A DNA stretch of 64,000 bases. Source: Bacillus salacetis (GTDB lineage Bacteria > Bacillota > Bacilli > Bacillales > Bacillaceae_B). The stretch is from assembly GCF_003581585.1 (NCBI RefSeq), contig NZ_QXIR01000010.1, positions 60,661 through 124,660 on the forward strand, given 5' to 3'. Positions 16,199 through 25,717 of the stretch are shown here, one piece after another (the first letter of the stretch is position 1; each line of letters starts with the position of its first letter). The position numbers and the translations under genes were made by a program. The notes under the pieces were generated by a model that worked only from the letters and a program-made list of their open reading frames with translations, did not search any database and was not told the DNA's origin.

Positions 16199-16272
16199 CA
16201 GGTAAATTTACCCTTTTCAAGAAATTATGTTACAATGGGAATGTATGTTCTTATTTGAGGGGGGATGAAAAC

Positions 16273-16833
16273 ATGAAGACTAAAGAAGACGTTTTAAAAA
16301 CCATCAGTGAAGATGAACAAATGATGAGAATCCTGAAAGCGGCGAAATCCGTTCAATTGCCGGACTGGTGGATTTGCGCCGGGTTTGTACGCTCCAAAAT
16401 CTGGGACTCCTTACATGGCTATTTTCACCGAACCGAGATTCCGGATGTCGATGTCGTATATTATGACACTTCCAACATCGATGAAGCTTATGAAAAAGGA
16501 ATTGAAGAGAAGCTTAGAGAAGTTCTCCCAGGGATTCCCTGGTCAGTGAAAAATGAAGCCAGAATGCACATCATCAACAATATTCCACCATACACATCCA
16601 CAGAAGATGCCATATCAAAATTTCCTGAAACCGCAACTGGGCTGGGAATCAAGCTAGATGAACAGGAGAAGCTCATTCTTTCGGCACCACATGGATTAGA
16701 CGATGTCCTGAACATGGAAATCAGGCCGTCGCCGCATACAAAAGCATCCAAAGAACTCACGATGATCTATGAAGAACGTATCCTTACAAAGGACTGGCCG
16801 GCTATCTGGCCAAGAGTAAAAGTATTCCATTGA
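16273..16833 (+). CDS. nucleotidyltransferase-fold protein (DUF925/NTP_transf_6)
   Basis: 186 residues from ATG 16273 with GAGGGGGG upstream. LPDWWICAGFVRSKIWDSLHG and TEIPDVDVVYYD match the NTP_transf_6 family: the first segment replaces the usual GG/S motif and D-V-D is the metal-binding pair. These proteins are predicted nucleotidyltransferases without known substrate. The C-terminal part GLDDVLNMEIRPSPHTK is also conserved in the family. It stands between two single-gene units. Confidence 0.85.
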   Translation: MKTKEDVLKTISEDEQMMRILKAAKSVQLPDWWICAGFVRSKIWDSLHGYFHRTEIPDVDVVYYDTSNIDEAYEKGIEEKLREVLPGIPWSVKNEARMHIINNIPPYTSTEDAISKFPETATGLGIKLDEQEKLILSAPHGLDDVLNMEIRPSPHTKASKELTMIYEERILTKDWPAIWPRVKVFH

Positions 16834-16875
16834 ATGACAAACTGACATTTACCAATACCAAAAAGGGGTGTATCT

Positions 16876-17559
16876 TTGAAAAAACCAAAAGTGATAGTAA
16901 ATGTTTTTTCCTCTGTTGATGGCAGAATCACCACTTCCCCTGACCGTAACGTAATGGAGTGGACAGCAGCAGGAATCGACGGGGACGCCAATACCATTAC
17001 CCATCGCTTGTATGATGATCTGGATTGCGACGCCATGCTGTCGGGCAGCGAAAGCCTGATGGTCTGGGGAAGTCACTGGGTTGAACTTGAGAAGCCGATT
17101 TATGTGCCGAAAAAATCAAAATCTTATATCGTTTTTGACGGAAGAGGCAGGATTAACTGGCAGCAGACCAAAGATCTCGTTGTCGTCACACGTGAAGATG
17201 TTCCAGGCTCCTATATTGAACAATTAAGAGAAAAGAAGATTACGTACATACTGGCCGGCAGAGGAAACCACATCGATATCAGACTGGCATTGCATCATTT
17301 ATACGAAATGGGATTCCGGACCATTGGCTTGAGCGGAGGCGGATCCATCAACGGCGCCTTCCTGCGTGCAGGGGTTATCGATGAGATCAGCCTTGTCCTG
17401 GCGCCGCTCGTCATTGGCGGACGCACAACTCCGACCACATTCGATTGTGAAGATTTACTCTCTGTTGAGGGTGCCGCCTCTTTGGAACTGCTTCAATCAA
17501 AGCCTCTTGGAAACAAAGGAGCTGTCTGGCTGCATTACCGTGTGGGCGGTAAGAAATGA
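16876..17559 (+). CDS. RibD C-terminal-domain / dihydrofolate-reductase-like protein
   Basis: 227 residues from TTG 16876, AAAAGGGGTG upstream. VNVFSSVDGRITT at the N-terminus, FRTIGLSGGGSINGAFLRAG and VIDEISLVLAPLVIGGRTTPT at the C-terminus are hallmarks of the RibD C-terminal reductase domain (NADPH-dependent pyrimidine reductase fold). There is no deaminase domain, so it is a stand-alone reductase rather than riboflavin enzyme RibD. Substrate unknown. Confidence 0.85.
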   Translation: MKKPKVIVNVFSSVDGRITTSPDRNVMEWTAAGIDGDANTITHRLYDDLDCDAMLSGSESLMVWGSHWVELEKPIYVPKKSKSYIVFDGRGRINWQQTKDLVVVTREDVPGSYIEQLREKKITYILAGRGNHIDIRLALHHLYEMGFRTIGLSGGGSINGAFLRAGVIDEISLVLAPLVIGGRTTPTTFDCEDLLSVEGAASLELLQSKPLGNKGAVWLHYRVGGKK

Positions 17560-17659
17560 AAGACGTACCTTTTACGGAAGAAAAATCAGAAAAATACAAC
17601 AATCTATTGACATACCCATTTTATTACTTTAGAATAACGATAATTATTCAATAACGGCA

Positions 17660-17957
17660 TTAACGGCGTTGAAGAGAAGAGTAATCTGGAATCATTATTC
17701 ACAGAGAGTCCCGGCAGGTGGAAAGGGATAATAATATTCCTGATGAAAAAAGACTCTGAGCCTCGTATGGATCCGGGATCATTCCTGGTGATGGTGCGAC
17801 GGGATCTCCCGTTACAGAGATAGAGTATAACCAATATCCATTGGCGTACTCGAAGAGGTTGGTATGGTGACATATCGACAAACTGAGGTGGTACCGCGAA
17901 GTGAACAACTCTCGCCCTCAAGATTTCCGGATCTTGGGGGTGGGAGTTTTTTTATTG
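17660..17957 (+). promoter_or_regulatory. T-box riboswitch, probable lysine (AAA) specificity
   Basis: The T-box sequence AGGTGGTACCGCGAAG is at about 17886-17901 followed by a terminator (CTCGCCCTCAAGAT / ATCTTGGGGGTGGGAG, then T run). Stem I is closed by AGAGAGTC (17702) and GACTCTGAG, with TGATGAAAAAAGACTCT in the specifier loop side, giving AAA (Lys) as the likely specifier. This agrees with the lysyl-tRNA synthetase downstream: uncharged tRNA-Lys should allow read-through. Confidence 0.88.
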
Positions 17958-17994
17958 TATAGAAAACTATAAAATTCCTGATTTGTGGATATCG

Positions 17995-18105
17995 GGATCA
18001 TAAGCCAAGCCGTCAAGATGGTTAAAGAACAACCTTCCCGCCGGCTCGACTTATGCCTGTCGGAGCTGATCAAGGAGCTTGCGCTTTTGTTCTTGGCAAG
18101 ATTTT
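17995..18105 (-). repeat. dispersed palindromic repeat, family C
   Basis: ATAAGCCAAGCCGTCAAGA through GGTTAAAGAACAACCTTCC to GACTTATGCCTGTCGG is the reverse complement of the C unit nested at about 41048-41165. It lies between the T-box terminator and lysS. Similar palindromes are common in Bacillaceae intergenic regions. Confidence 0.7.
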
Positions 18106-18138
18106 TATAAAAACAAATGAAAGGGATGGAATTGAATT

Positions 18139-19599
18139 ATGTGCAGTGAACAAATGGAGCGTCGAATGGAAAAATTGAGTGCTTTAAGAGCACAGGGGGC
18201 ACAAGTGTACCCTGAGAAATTCTCCACAACTCATCAGCTGCACGAAGCAGCCGCACTGGAAGATGGGACGGAAGATGTCCGTACAGCCGGCAGGATCACG
18301 GCTATCCGAAACTTCAGCAAATTGACATTCATCACGATTTCCGAGGTGCAGGGAACCTTGCAGCTTCTTTTGAAAAAGCAGGAAATTGGAGAAGAGCTTT
18401 TTGACCAATTTCATCAGTCCGTTGATATCGGCGATTTTCTCGGGGTATCAGGAAAGATGTATTCAACCAAAACCGGTGAAAAAACACTCAGGATCGTAAG
18501 CTATGAATTCCTTGGAAAGGCATTGAGGCCCCTGCCTGAAAAATGGCACGGTTTGAACGACGTTGAACTGCGGTACAGGCAGCGATATCTCGATACCATC
18601 ATGACGAAAGAAACTCAAAACAGGCTGCTGGCCAGATCTCAGATGACCCGTTCCATCCGCCGGTTTTTTGAAGGAGAACAGTTTATAGAAGTTGAAACAC
18701 CAATTTTGCAGCATACCTCTTCTGGTGCGCTGGCTAAGCCGTTCAAAACATTCCATAACGCGCTGGATACTGAACTGAATCTCCGGATTGCTCCCGAAAC
18801 CTATTTGAAAAGGCTGATAGTCGGTGGTTTTACAAAGATATTTGAAGTAGCGAAATGCTTCAGAAATGAAGGTATCAGCCCGCAGCATCTTCAAGAGTTC
18901 ACTATGGTTGAGGGGTATGCTGCCTACTGGAATTATGAAGATACCATGAAACTGATGCGGCAAATGGTATTGTATGTCCTAGAAGAAACCTTCGGCACGA
19001 CAACGATTACCCTGCAAGGACAATCGATAGATTTCTCGGAAGAATGGGAGATCGTTTCCTTCCGGGATCTGATTTTAAAAAATACAGAAATCGATATCGA
19101 CCTTTATCCCGATGTCAAAGAGCTGCTTCAGGAAACGAGGAGAAGGAAAATAGATCTTAAGAGCGATGACCTTGAGACAATGGGGAGAGGAAATTTCATT
19201 GATCTTTTGTACAAAAAGACCTCCAGATCACTGATGATCAAGCCGACATTCCTTATCCAGCATCCGATCGATTTGTCTCCTCTGGCAAGGGCGAACGACG
19301 AGGATCCAACCCTTACAGACCGGTTCCAATTAGTGGTGAACGGGGCTGAAATCATCAATGCCTATTCAGAGCTTGTTGATCCTGTTGAACAAAGAAGCAG
19401 GCTGGAAGAACAGGCCAGCTTGAAAAGCAGTGGTGATGCTGAAGCAATGGAAATGGATAAAGACTACTTGACGGCTATGGAGTACGGAATGCCGCCGATT
19501 TCAGGCTGGGGCTTCGGGATCGACCGCCTGTTGATGGTTCTGACCGACAGCGAGACCATCAAGGATTGTGTGTACTTTCCTTTGACGAAAAAGCTTTAG
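18139..19599 (+). CDS. lysS: class II lysyl-tRNA synthetase, T-box-controlled paralogue
   Basis: 486 residues. The N-terminal OB-fold anticodon-binding domain (RTAGRITAIRNFSKLTFITI) and the three class II motifs are present: motif 1 around FIEVETPILQ, motif 2 FEVAKCFRNEGISPQHLQEF, motif 3 GWGFGIDRLLMVL. The N-terminus is shorter and motif 2 is more diverged (FEVAKC for the usual FEINRV) than in the housekeeping Bacillus LysS, which normally sits by the folate genes; here a T-box leader precedes it. It is thus likely a second, inducible LysRS acting when tRNA-Lys is poorly charged. The ribosome binding site is weak; ATG 18139 is the best of several starts. Confidence 0.88.
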   Translation: MCSEQMERRMEKLSALRAQGAQVYPEKFSTTHQLHEAAALEDGTEDVRTAGRITAIRNFSKLTFITISEVQGTLQLLLKKQEIGEELFDQFHQSVDIGDFLGVSGKMYSTKTGEKTLRIVSYEFLGKALRPLPEKWHGLNDVELRYRQRYLDTIMTKETQNRLLARSQMTRSIRRFFEGEQFIEVETPILQHTSSGALAKPFKTFHNALDTELNLRIAPETYLKRLIVGGFTKIFEVAKCFRNEGISPQHLQEFTMVEGYAAYWNYEDTMKLMRQMVLYVLEETFGTTTITLQGQSIDFSEEWEIVSFRDLILKNTEIDIDLYPDVKELLQETRRRKIDLKSDDLETMGRGNFIDLLYKKTSRSLMIKPTFLIQHPIDLSPLARANDEDPTLTDRFQLVVNGAEIINAYSELVDPVEQRSRLEEQASLKSSGDAEAMEMDKDYLTAMEYGMPPISGWGFGIDRLLMVLTDSETIKDCVYFPLTKKL

Positions 19600-19648
19600 G
19601 AGGAAACAAAGATATTCTGTTATAAAGTTTCACGATTGGAGATTAGAA

Positions 19649-19772
19649 TGTTGATTTCCGCTACAGGCGGGGGACTCCGCGGGGCGGGCGTTGAGCCTCC
19701 TCGGCTTTGCCTGCGGGGTCTCACCTGTCCCGCTAGTCCCGCAGGAGATCCCCCGCCTTTCGCTCCAATCAA
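19649..19772. repeat. palindromic repeat, family A, simple copy
   Basis: Ends TTGATTTCCGCTACAGGCGG and CCGCCTTTCGCTCCAATCAA are inverted repeats. The inside reads GCCTCCTCGGCTTTGCCTGC then GTCTCACCT and GTCCCGCTAGTCCCGC. This is the uninterrupted form of the composites at 8245 and 41000. The remaining ~280 bp to chrA hold only degenerate GCGATGGAA/CACTATTC repeats. Confidence 0.75.
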
Positions 19773-20051
19773 CTTTACGTAACCAATATTTACAAATAAT
19801 TTCTCTTTGGTATCTGTCAAAGAAAAATCTAGCTATTTTTTAAAAAGGCAAACCAGCTTTTTAAAGTTCAATCAACGAAAATAACCGATTTATTGGCACA
19901 ATGGCCATTCCATCACTACTCTCTGTTCTATTTTTATCAGCGATGGAATAGGACCACTATTCCTCACTATTCAATCATTTAGTTCTGTCAGTGATGGAAA
20001 ACAGCTTTTATTCCCACAATAAAAAAGACCACCAAAAGGCAGTCTACGTCT

Positions 20052-21236
20052 TTAAACCAGTCCAATCAGCCATCCACCGGCAGCACCTGTCAGCACAACC
20101 ACCCAAGGGGGAAGCTTCCAATACACCAGCATACTGAACAGGACAGCGGCAAAGGCAAAGTCAATCGGCGCCAATATCGAGCTCGTCCAAATCGGATGGT
20201 AAAACGCTGAAATCAAAATACCGATCACAGCCGCATTCACACCCATCAAAGCTCCTTTGATTTTCGGGTTCCTGCGCAGGGAATCCCAAAACGGCAGGGT
20301 CCCATAGATTAACAGAAAGGCAGGCAGGAAAATGGCGGCCGTTGCTAATAGTCCGCCTTGCCATCCGCTCATCACTGCACCAAGATAAGCGGCAAATGTA
20401 AAGAGAGGACCTGGAACGGCCTGTGCTGCACCATAACCGGCGAGGAACGCTTCCTCACTCAGCCAGCCGGTCGGGACAAATTCGCGCTCAAGTAATGGCA
20501 GGACGACATGGCCGCCGCCGAATACCAATGAACCGGAACGATAAAAACTATCAAACATGGCAATCCAATTAAGTGCCGTAGCTTCTCTCAGGAGCGGCAG
20601 CAGGACCAGCAGACTGAAGAATAACACTAAACAAACGGTTGCAAAGGTTTTGGAAATCGGGACGCATATTTCCGCATCTTCAGACTCAGCATGATTTTTA
20701 AATAAAATAAAACCTGCGAGTGCTGCTATTAGAATAATGCCGACCTGTGTAACGGCGGTCTGCCATAGCAATGTCACCACCAAAGCGAGAAGGGCAAGCG
20801 CTTTTCTGGACAAGTCAGGTGTCAGCTTTTGGGACATCCCTAGTATGGCGTGTGCCACGACGGCGACGGCCACGATTTTCAAGCCGTGAATCCAGCCTGC
20901 ATTTGATACATCAAGCTGATTCAAAAGCAAAGCAAATAGGATCAAAGCAATGACGGATGGGAGGGTGAACCCGATGAAGGATACAATCCCGCCGATTGCA
21001 CCGGCCCGCATTGCACCGATCCCGATTCCGACCTGGCTGCTTGCGGGTCCGGGAAGGAACTGGCACAACGCCACCAAATCTGCGTAACTCTTCTCATCCA
21101 TCCATTTTTTCCGGCGGATATACCCCGTATGAAAATAACCCAGGTGGGCTACAGGGCCTCCGAATGAGGTCAATCCCAGCCGGGTGGAGATCATGAGGAT
21201 TTCTAAAAGGGCACCCAGCCTTGTTTGGTTCTTCAT
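20052..21236 (-). CDS. chrA: chromate transporter ChrA, long-chain type
   Basis: 394 residues with two CHR domains. The first contains TSFGGPVAHLGYF and LVALCQFLPGPASSQVGIG at about residues 22-75; the second contains GSLVFGGGHVVLPLLEREFV and AAQAVPGPLFTFAAYLG at about 235-295. About ten membrane spans. ChrA exports chromate/sulfate analogues using the proton motive force. AAGGTGATGAA precedes the ATG. It lies 15 bp downstream of the padR gene on the same strand, so the two form an operon in which the PadR protein probably represses chrA. Confidence 0.92.
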   Translation of the reverse strand: MKNQTRLGALLEILMISTRLGLTSFGGPVAHLGYFHTGYIRRKKWMDEKSYADLVALCQFLPGPASSQVGIGIGAMRAGAIGGIVSFIGFTLPSVIALILFALLLNQLDVSNAGWIHGLKIVAVAVVAHAILGMSQKLTPDLSRKALALLALVVTLLWQTAVTQVGIILIAALAGFILFKNHAESEDAEICVPISKTFATVCLVLFFSLLVLLPLLREATALNWIAMFDSFYRSGSLVFGGGHVVLPLLEREFVPTGWLSEEAFLAGYGAAQAVPGPLFTFAAYLGAVMSGWQGGLLATAAIFLPAFLLIYGTLPFWDSLRRNPKIKGALMGVNAAVIGILISAFYHPIWTSSILAPIDFAFAAVLFSMLVYWKLPPWVVVLTGAAGGWLIGLV

Positions 21237-21251
21237 TTCATCACCTTCTTT

Positions 21252-21548
21252 TTAGTCTTTTATTTCCTTGAATAACTCATAGGCTTTCTTCCTGGCTTCC
21301 TCCAGGATCACCATGCCTTTTTCTGTAGTCGTATAATATTTCCTGATTTTGCCCTCGACCTTTTTATCTTCTTTGATCAAAAGGCCGTCTGACTCCATCG
21401 AATGCAGGATGGGGTAGAGGGTGCCGGAACTGATATTGTAGCCATGCTCCTTCAGCTCCTCGACCATCCAGGTCCCATATACAGGATGTTCTTTTGCATG
21501 ATGTAAAATGTGGATATGGATAAAACCGAGAAATAACTTTCTCAACAC
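21252..21548 (-). CDS. PadR family regulator of the chrA operon
   Basis: 98 residues from GTG 21548, with TTGGAGG five bases upstream. PVYGTWMVEELKEHGYNIS and GTLYPILHSMESDGLLI are the PadR winged-helix signature, followed by RKYYTTTEKG. This is the short (subfamily 2-like) PadR type with one C-terminal helix. PadR-linked chrA operons are known in Bacillus; chromate-responsive repression is the inferred role. A palindrome ATATCG-N5-CGATAT lies upstream. Confidence 0.88.
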   Translation of the reverse strand: MLRKLFLGFIHIHILHHAKEHPVYGTWMVEELKEHGYNISSGTLYPILHSMESDGLLIKEDKKVEGKIRKYYTTTEKGMVILEEARKKAYELFKEIKD

Positions 21549-21596
21549 TTTATCCTCCAAGAGAACCGCCTCCCAGGATGCTGATTTCGGAAATCA

Positions 21597-21613
21597 ATAT
21601 CGAAACCCGATAT
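21597..21613. promoter_or_regulatory. candidate PadR operator
   Basis: ATATCG AAACC CGATAT, followed by a further CGATAT half site, about 50 bp upstream of the padR start, in the A/T-rich promoter region. Confidence 0.5.
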
Positions 21614-21774
21614 CGATATGTTATATTAAACCGAGTTCACTTTCAACAGACACCCAATACTATTTACAAACTCTTAACATTATATTTTTTCAAAAAAATA
21701 GAGTAAAGGAACTTCCATTTCAAAATATGTTAAAATGCTGATAGCACAAAACCTCGCAGGAAGGAGAAAATCAT

Positions 21775-24700
21775 ATGAACATCAAGCTGAATACGGCAAA
21801 CATCACGGCAAAATGCGGAAGTGTCTCCTTCAAAAGAGGCGAGGAGTATTTTAAGAATAATGCAGTTGAGATAGAAGAACATACCCCCAATTACTGTAAG
21901 GCTGTTGTAAAAGGCCTTGAAGATTTTGAGGTGATCATAAGAAATGAGGGACAAGGAGAGCTGCAGACAGAGTGCTCCTGCCCGAAACTGGCATCCTTTT
22001 CGCTGGAGTGCCAGCATGTTGCCGCCGTTCTTCTTGCTTTGAAAGAAAGGCAGCAGGGCACTAGCGGGGATTTGGCAGAAGGCTTCCTGGACCTCTTTGA
22101 TAAAAAACCAAGGAAATCAAGCGGCCAACAGCGGCATTTTGAAACAAGAACAGTCCTTGAAGTGGAATTCATCATCAAACCCGTTAACACACCTGAAGGG
22201 AAATCCCTTTTCGGTACGGAACTCATGCTGAACCGGAGAAAAGTGGCAGATGTCCGAACATTTTTAGGGAATGTAAAGGCGGGAAGAAGCGATACGATTG
22301 CTGATACGCTTACATATGATCCTGATTATCATTGTTTCACAAACGATACCGACAAAGTGATGAACCAGCTGATTAGTGTCTTACATGACGAGAAGATTTA
22401 TCTGCGCATCCCACAGCAGCAGGACAGACACCTTTTGCTCATTCCCCCTGCCTCGTGGAAGCGGCTGCTCCCGTTATTGCTGAAGGCGCAAAACGTTCTG
22501 CTGGACGATGCCGGCCACCTTTTTAACGGGCTGGAGGAATCCAAAGACCCGCTTCCGCTTAAATTCACCTTTGATGATGCCGAGCAGGGCGGATACGTTC
22601 TGAAGGTGAAGGGCCTTCAATGGATGACGGTCTTTCTTCCTTATCAATCTGTTTTAAGTGAAGGCAGGCTTTATCAATTGCAGGCCGAAGACTGCGAAAG
22701 ATTAACAGAAATCAAAAGTATGCTTGAACACTCAGGGAAAAATCAAATTCCAATTAAGCCCCAAAAAATACGCTACTTCCTTGGAAAAATCGCAGTGGAT
22801 TTAAAACGAATGGGGAAGGTGGAGATTTCCGGCTCATTGAGGGAAAAGTACATGAAGACACCTTTATCAGCCAAACTCTATCTAGACAGGGTAAAAAACC
22901 GGCTGCTGGCCGGTATTGAATTCCAATACGACACTATCACCATCAACCCTTTGGAAGAGAAAGAGATCCCAACAGGCAATCTCCTGGTGAGGGATACACA
23001 AAAAGAAAAAGAAATTCTTGCGATCATGGAGGAGAGTGCCTTCGCCAAAACAGAAGGCGGCTATATCCTGCATAACGAAGAATTGGAATATGAGTTTCTT
23101 TATTACATGGTGCCGAAGCTTAAAAAGCTGGCGGGCATTTATGCCACTACTGCAGTGAGGAACAGAATTCACCGCGGTCCATCGCGTCCGCATATCCGTG
23201 TCAAAGTGAAGAGGGAACGGATGAACTGGCTTGAATTCAAATTTGAGATGGACGGCATTCCGGAAAGGGAAATTTATGAACTTCTGCAGGCACTGGAAGA
23301 AAAGCGAAAATTTTACCGCCTGCAAAGCGGGTCGCTTCTATCCCTTGAAACGAAAGAAGTCCAAGAGATTCAACGTTTTCTGAGGAATTCGCAAGCGGAC
23401 CATATCGACTTTGCCAAAGGGATTTCCCTGCCGATGAATCAGTGCCTGGAAATGCTTGACCATGTCGAATCAAACGACGGTTTCAAAATCGAGAAGTCAT
23501 TTCGCGAATTCATAGATGGACTGAAAAAGCCGGGAAGCTTGTCTTTTCCTGTTCCGGAAGACCTGTCTCCGATCCTCAGAGATTATCAGAAACAAGGCTA
23601 CTATTGGATGAAGACACTCGCCCACTACGGATTTGGCGGCGTTTTGGCGGATGACATGGGGCTGGGCAAAACACTCCAGAGCATCACGTTCATTGAATCC
23701 ATTCTGCCTGACATCCGGAAACACGGCCAGCCAGCTCTCGTTGTCTGTCCCTCATCACTATCCTATAACTGGCTTGCTGAATTCAAGAAGTTCGCACCCT
23801 CCATTCAGGCAGCTGTCATGGATGGAGGTAAGGTGAAAAGGCAGAAACTTCAGAAGGAAATCGAAGACCTGGATGTTCTCATCACAACTTACCCTTTGCT
23901 GAGGAGGGACATACAGTGGTATGAAAAACAAGCTTTTTCTGTAGTGTTTTTCGATGAGGCCCAATACTTCAAAAATCCTGTTACACAAACAGCCAGGGCA
24001 GTGAAGAAAATTCAAGCTGATAATCGGTTCGCATTGACGGGAACACCGATCGAAAATTCAATCGAAGAACTCTGGTCTATCTACCATGTGGTTTTTCCGC
24101 AGTTGTTCCTCGGTTTAAAAGACTACAGCCAGTTGACCAGGAAAACCATTGCGCGCAGGATCCAGCCTTTCATGCTCCGCAGGGTAAAAGAGGACGTCCT
24201 ATCAGAGCTGCCGGCCAAGCTCGAAACCCGCGAGTCTGTCGAACTGCTTCCAGAACAGAAAAAACTGTATGCCGCTTACCTTTCCAAGCTGAAACATGAT
24301 ACGTTGAAACATCTGGATAAGGACACATTAAAGAAAAATAAAATCAAAATTCTTGCCGGCATCACCAGGTTGAGACAGATTTGCTGCCATCCCGGGCTCT
24401 TCGTGGATGGATACAAAGGAGAATCGGCAAAACTGCATCAGCTGATGGAGATCATTCGAGAGTCCAACCTATCCGGCAGAAGGGTTCTGATCTTTTCCCA
24501 GTTCACAAAAATGCTGGGCTTCATAGGGAGAGAATTAGCTGGAGAAGGACTTCCGTTTTTTTACCTTGATGGAGCAACCCCTTCTGAAGAACGAATTCAG
24601 TTATGCAGCCGGTTCAATGAGGGGGAGAGGGATATCTTCCTGATTTCTTTGAAAGCTGGAGGAACGGGGCTGAACCTGCATAGCGCCGATACCGTTGTGT

Positions 24701-24936
24701 TGTATGATACGTGGTGGAACCCCGCTGTGGAAGAACAGGCTGCCGACCGGGCACACCGGATGGGCCAGAAAAACACTGTACAGGTCATCAAGCTTGTCGC
24801 CAGCGGAACCATTGAAGAAAAAATGAATGAACTGCAGGAAAAGAAGAGACATTTAGTCGAGGAACTGATTGACTCGCAGGAGCGAAGGGGCACTACACTC
24901 ACAGAAGAAGACATCAAAGAAATCCTGAATATATGA
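21775..24936 (+). CDS. SWIM zinc-finger SNF2-family helicase
   Basis: 1053 residues. At about residues 63-85 CSCPKLASFSLECQHVAAV is a SWIM zinc-binding motif (C-x-C...C-x-H). The SNF2 ATPase core occupies about 590-1045: ADDMGLGKTLQSI (Walker A) near 622, DEAQ (Walker B, motif II) near 726, LTGTPIENS (motif III), and the C-terminal lobe with FSQFTKMLG, SLKAGGTGLNLHSAD and DRAHRMGQ (motifs V, VI). It likely translocates on double-stranded DNA in repair or transcription-complex removal; resembles the Bacillus SNF2 proteins YwqA/YqhH class. AAGGAG precedes the ATG. Single gene. Confidence 0.93.
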   Translation: MNIKLNTANITAKCGSVSFKRGEEYFKNNAVEIEEHTPNYCKAVVKGLEDFEVIIRNEGQGELQTECSCPKLASFSLECQHVAAVLLALKERQQGTSGDLAEGFLDLFDKKPRKSSGQQRHFETRTVLEVEFIIKPVNTPEGKSLFGTELMLNRRKVADVRTFLGNVKAGRSDTIADTLTYDPDYHCFTNDTDKVMNQLISVLHDEKIYLRIPQQQDRHLLLIPPASWKRLLPLLLKAQNVLLDDAGHLFNGLEESKDPLPLKFTFDDAEQGGYVLKVKGLQWMTVFLPYQSVLSEGRLYQLQAEDCERLTEIKSMLEHSGKNQIPIKPQKIRYFLGKIAVDLKRMGKVEISGSLREKYMKTPLSAKLYLDRVKNRLLAGIEFQYDTITINPLEEKEIPTGNLLVRDTQKEKEILAIMEESAFAKTEGGYILHNEELEYEFLYYMVPKLKKLAGIYATTAVRNRIHRGPSRPHIRVKVKRERMNWLEFKFEMDGIPEREIYELLQALEEKRKFYRLQSGSLLSLETKEVQEIQRFLRNSQADHIDFAKGISLPMNQCLEMLDHVESNDGFKIEKSFREFIDGLKKPGSLSFPVPEDLSPILRDYQKQGYYWMKTLAHYGFGGVLADDMGLGKTLQSITFIESILPDIRKHGQPALVVCPSSLSYNWLAEFKKFAPSIQAAVMDGGKVKRQKLQKEIEDLDVLITTYPLLRRDIQWYEKQAFSVVFFDEAQYFKNPVTQTARAVKKIQADNRFALTGTPIENSIEELWSIYHVVFPQLFLGLKDYSQLTRKTIARRIQPFMLRRVKEDVLSELPAKLETRESVELLPEQKKLYAAYLSKLKHDTLKHLDKDTLKKNKIKILAGITRLRQICCHPGLFVDGYKGESAKLHQLMEIIRESNLSGRRVLIFSQFTKMLGFIGRELAGEGLPFFYLDGATPSEERIQLCSRFNEGERDIFLISLKAGGTGLNLHSADTVVLYDTWWNPAVEEQAADRAHRMGQKNTVQVIKLVASGTIEEKMNELQEKKRHLVEELIDSQERRGTTLTEEDIKEILNI

Positions 24937-25040
24937 GGTTCATTCGCAAAACCATTGCTGCTTCATGCAAATATCAATGTGTCTGTCCTCATTTCTTGAC
25001 ATACTCCTGGTACAAAATAATCCGAACAATACTAAAATGG

Positions 25041-25075
25041 AACAAGCCTGGACGGATGCCCAGGCTTGTCTTGTT
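25041..25075. terminator. terminator hairpin
   Basis: ACAAGCCTGG and CCAGGCTTGT arms followed by CTTGTTTGTT; lies between the helicase and the small minus-strand gene and can serve both. Confidence 0.7.
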
Positions 25076-25112
25076 TGTTATATAAGTTTGATAAAAAAAG
25101 TAAGTGCTATTT

Positions 25113-25292
25113 TCAGCTGATTTTGTTCAGTATACTCTTCGTATGCTCGGTGTCAATCTCTTTCATCAACTGTTGCAGTTCTTCCTTCGTATTGCTGTCC
25201 AGCCCATTGTAGATCAGCAAAGCTTTCGTCTCATCAGAAGTAACGATCCTTCGATAAAGCTTCGAAATTTTTTTACTCCTGTGACTTTCCAT
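25113..25292 (-). CDS. small hypothetical protein (59 aa)
   Basis: Reads MESHRSKKISKLYRRI and ends LMKEIDTEHTKSILNKIS; basic N-terminus, helical C-terminus. GAGGTG lies five bases before the ATG and the frame shows normal codon use, which supports a real gene. No family recognised. Confidence 0.6.
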   Translation of the reverse strand: MESHRSKKISKLYRRIVTSDETKALLIYNGLDSNTKEELQQLMKEIDTEHTKSILNKIS

Positions 25293-25539
25293 TTAACCAC
25301 CTCGTGAAAAAGATTGATTTAATTATAATACTGAATGAATTGTCTTATCAATACATAAGTATTAAAAATTTGTGAAAATGATTACTTCATCCATTAAATT
25401 GTAAAAAAATTTAAATAATTCAAAAATGAATATTCTTTGCTGTTAACCGGGCTCTTGGTCTCCGGCTCAATCCATTTAGATTAAAGTGTAATTTTACCAC
25501 AATTATAAAATACTTCAAAACCAATTTCTTACCAATACG

Positions 25540-25669
25540 ACTCAAAACTTTGTTGCTATTCACTATAAATTTCAATTAATATTCTGGTATTTAGCCGAAA
25601 AAGCCTTGTTAAGCAGGATATAGAGAGTAATAATTGGAATACAATTGAAAAACATATGGGAAAACAGCC
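25540..25669 (+). repeat. MITE copy with internal deletion
   Basis: ACTTTGTTGCTATTCACTAT, AAATTTCAATTAATATTCTGG, TTAAGCAGGATA and a right end ATATGGGAAAACAGCC; the segment between the GAAAGAAAAGAG block and the right end is shortened. The rest of the 25293-25717 gap is A/T-rich with no gene seen. Confidence 0.7.
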
Positions 25670-25717
25670 ATTTAAAAATTAAGATCTATGCCTAATAGGA
25701 CAAAGGATGAAAAGTGA

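Noticed and set aside
16120..16272. N-terminal extension of the nucleotidyltransferase gene into the FUSC gene
   Set aside because: A terminator lies between, and a good GAGGGGGG site precedes ATG 16273.
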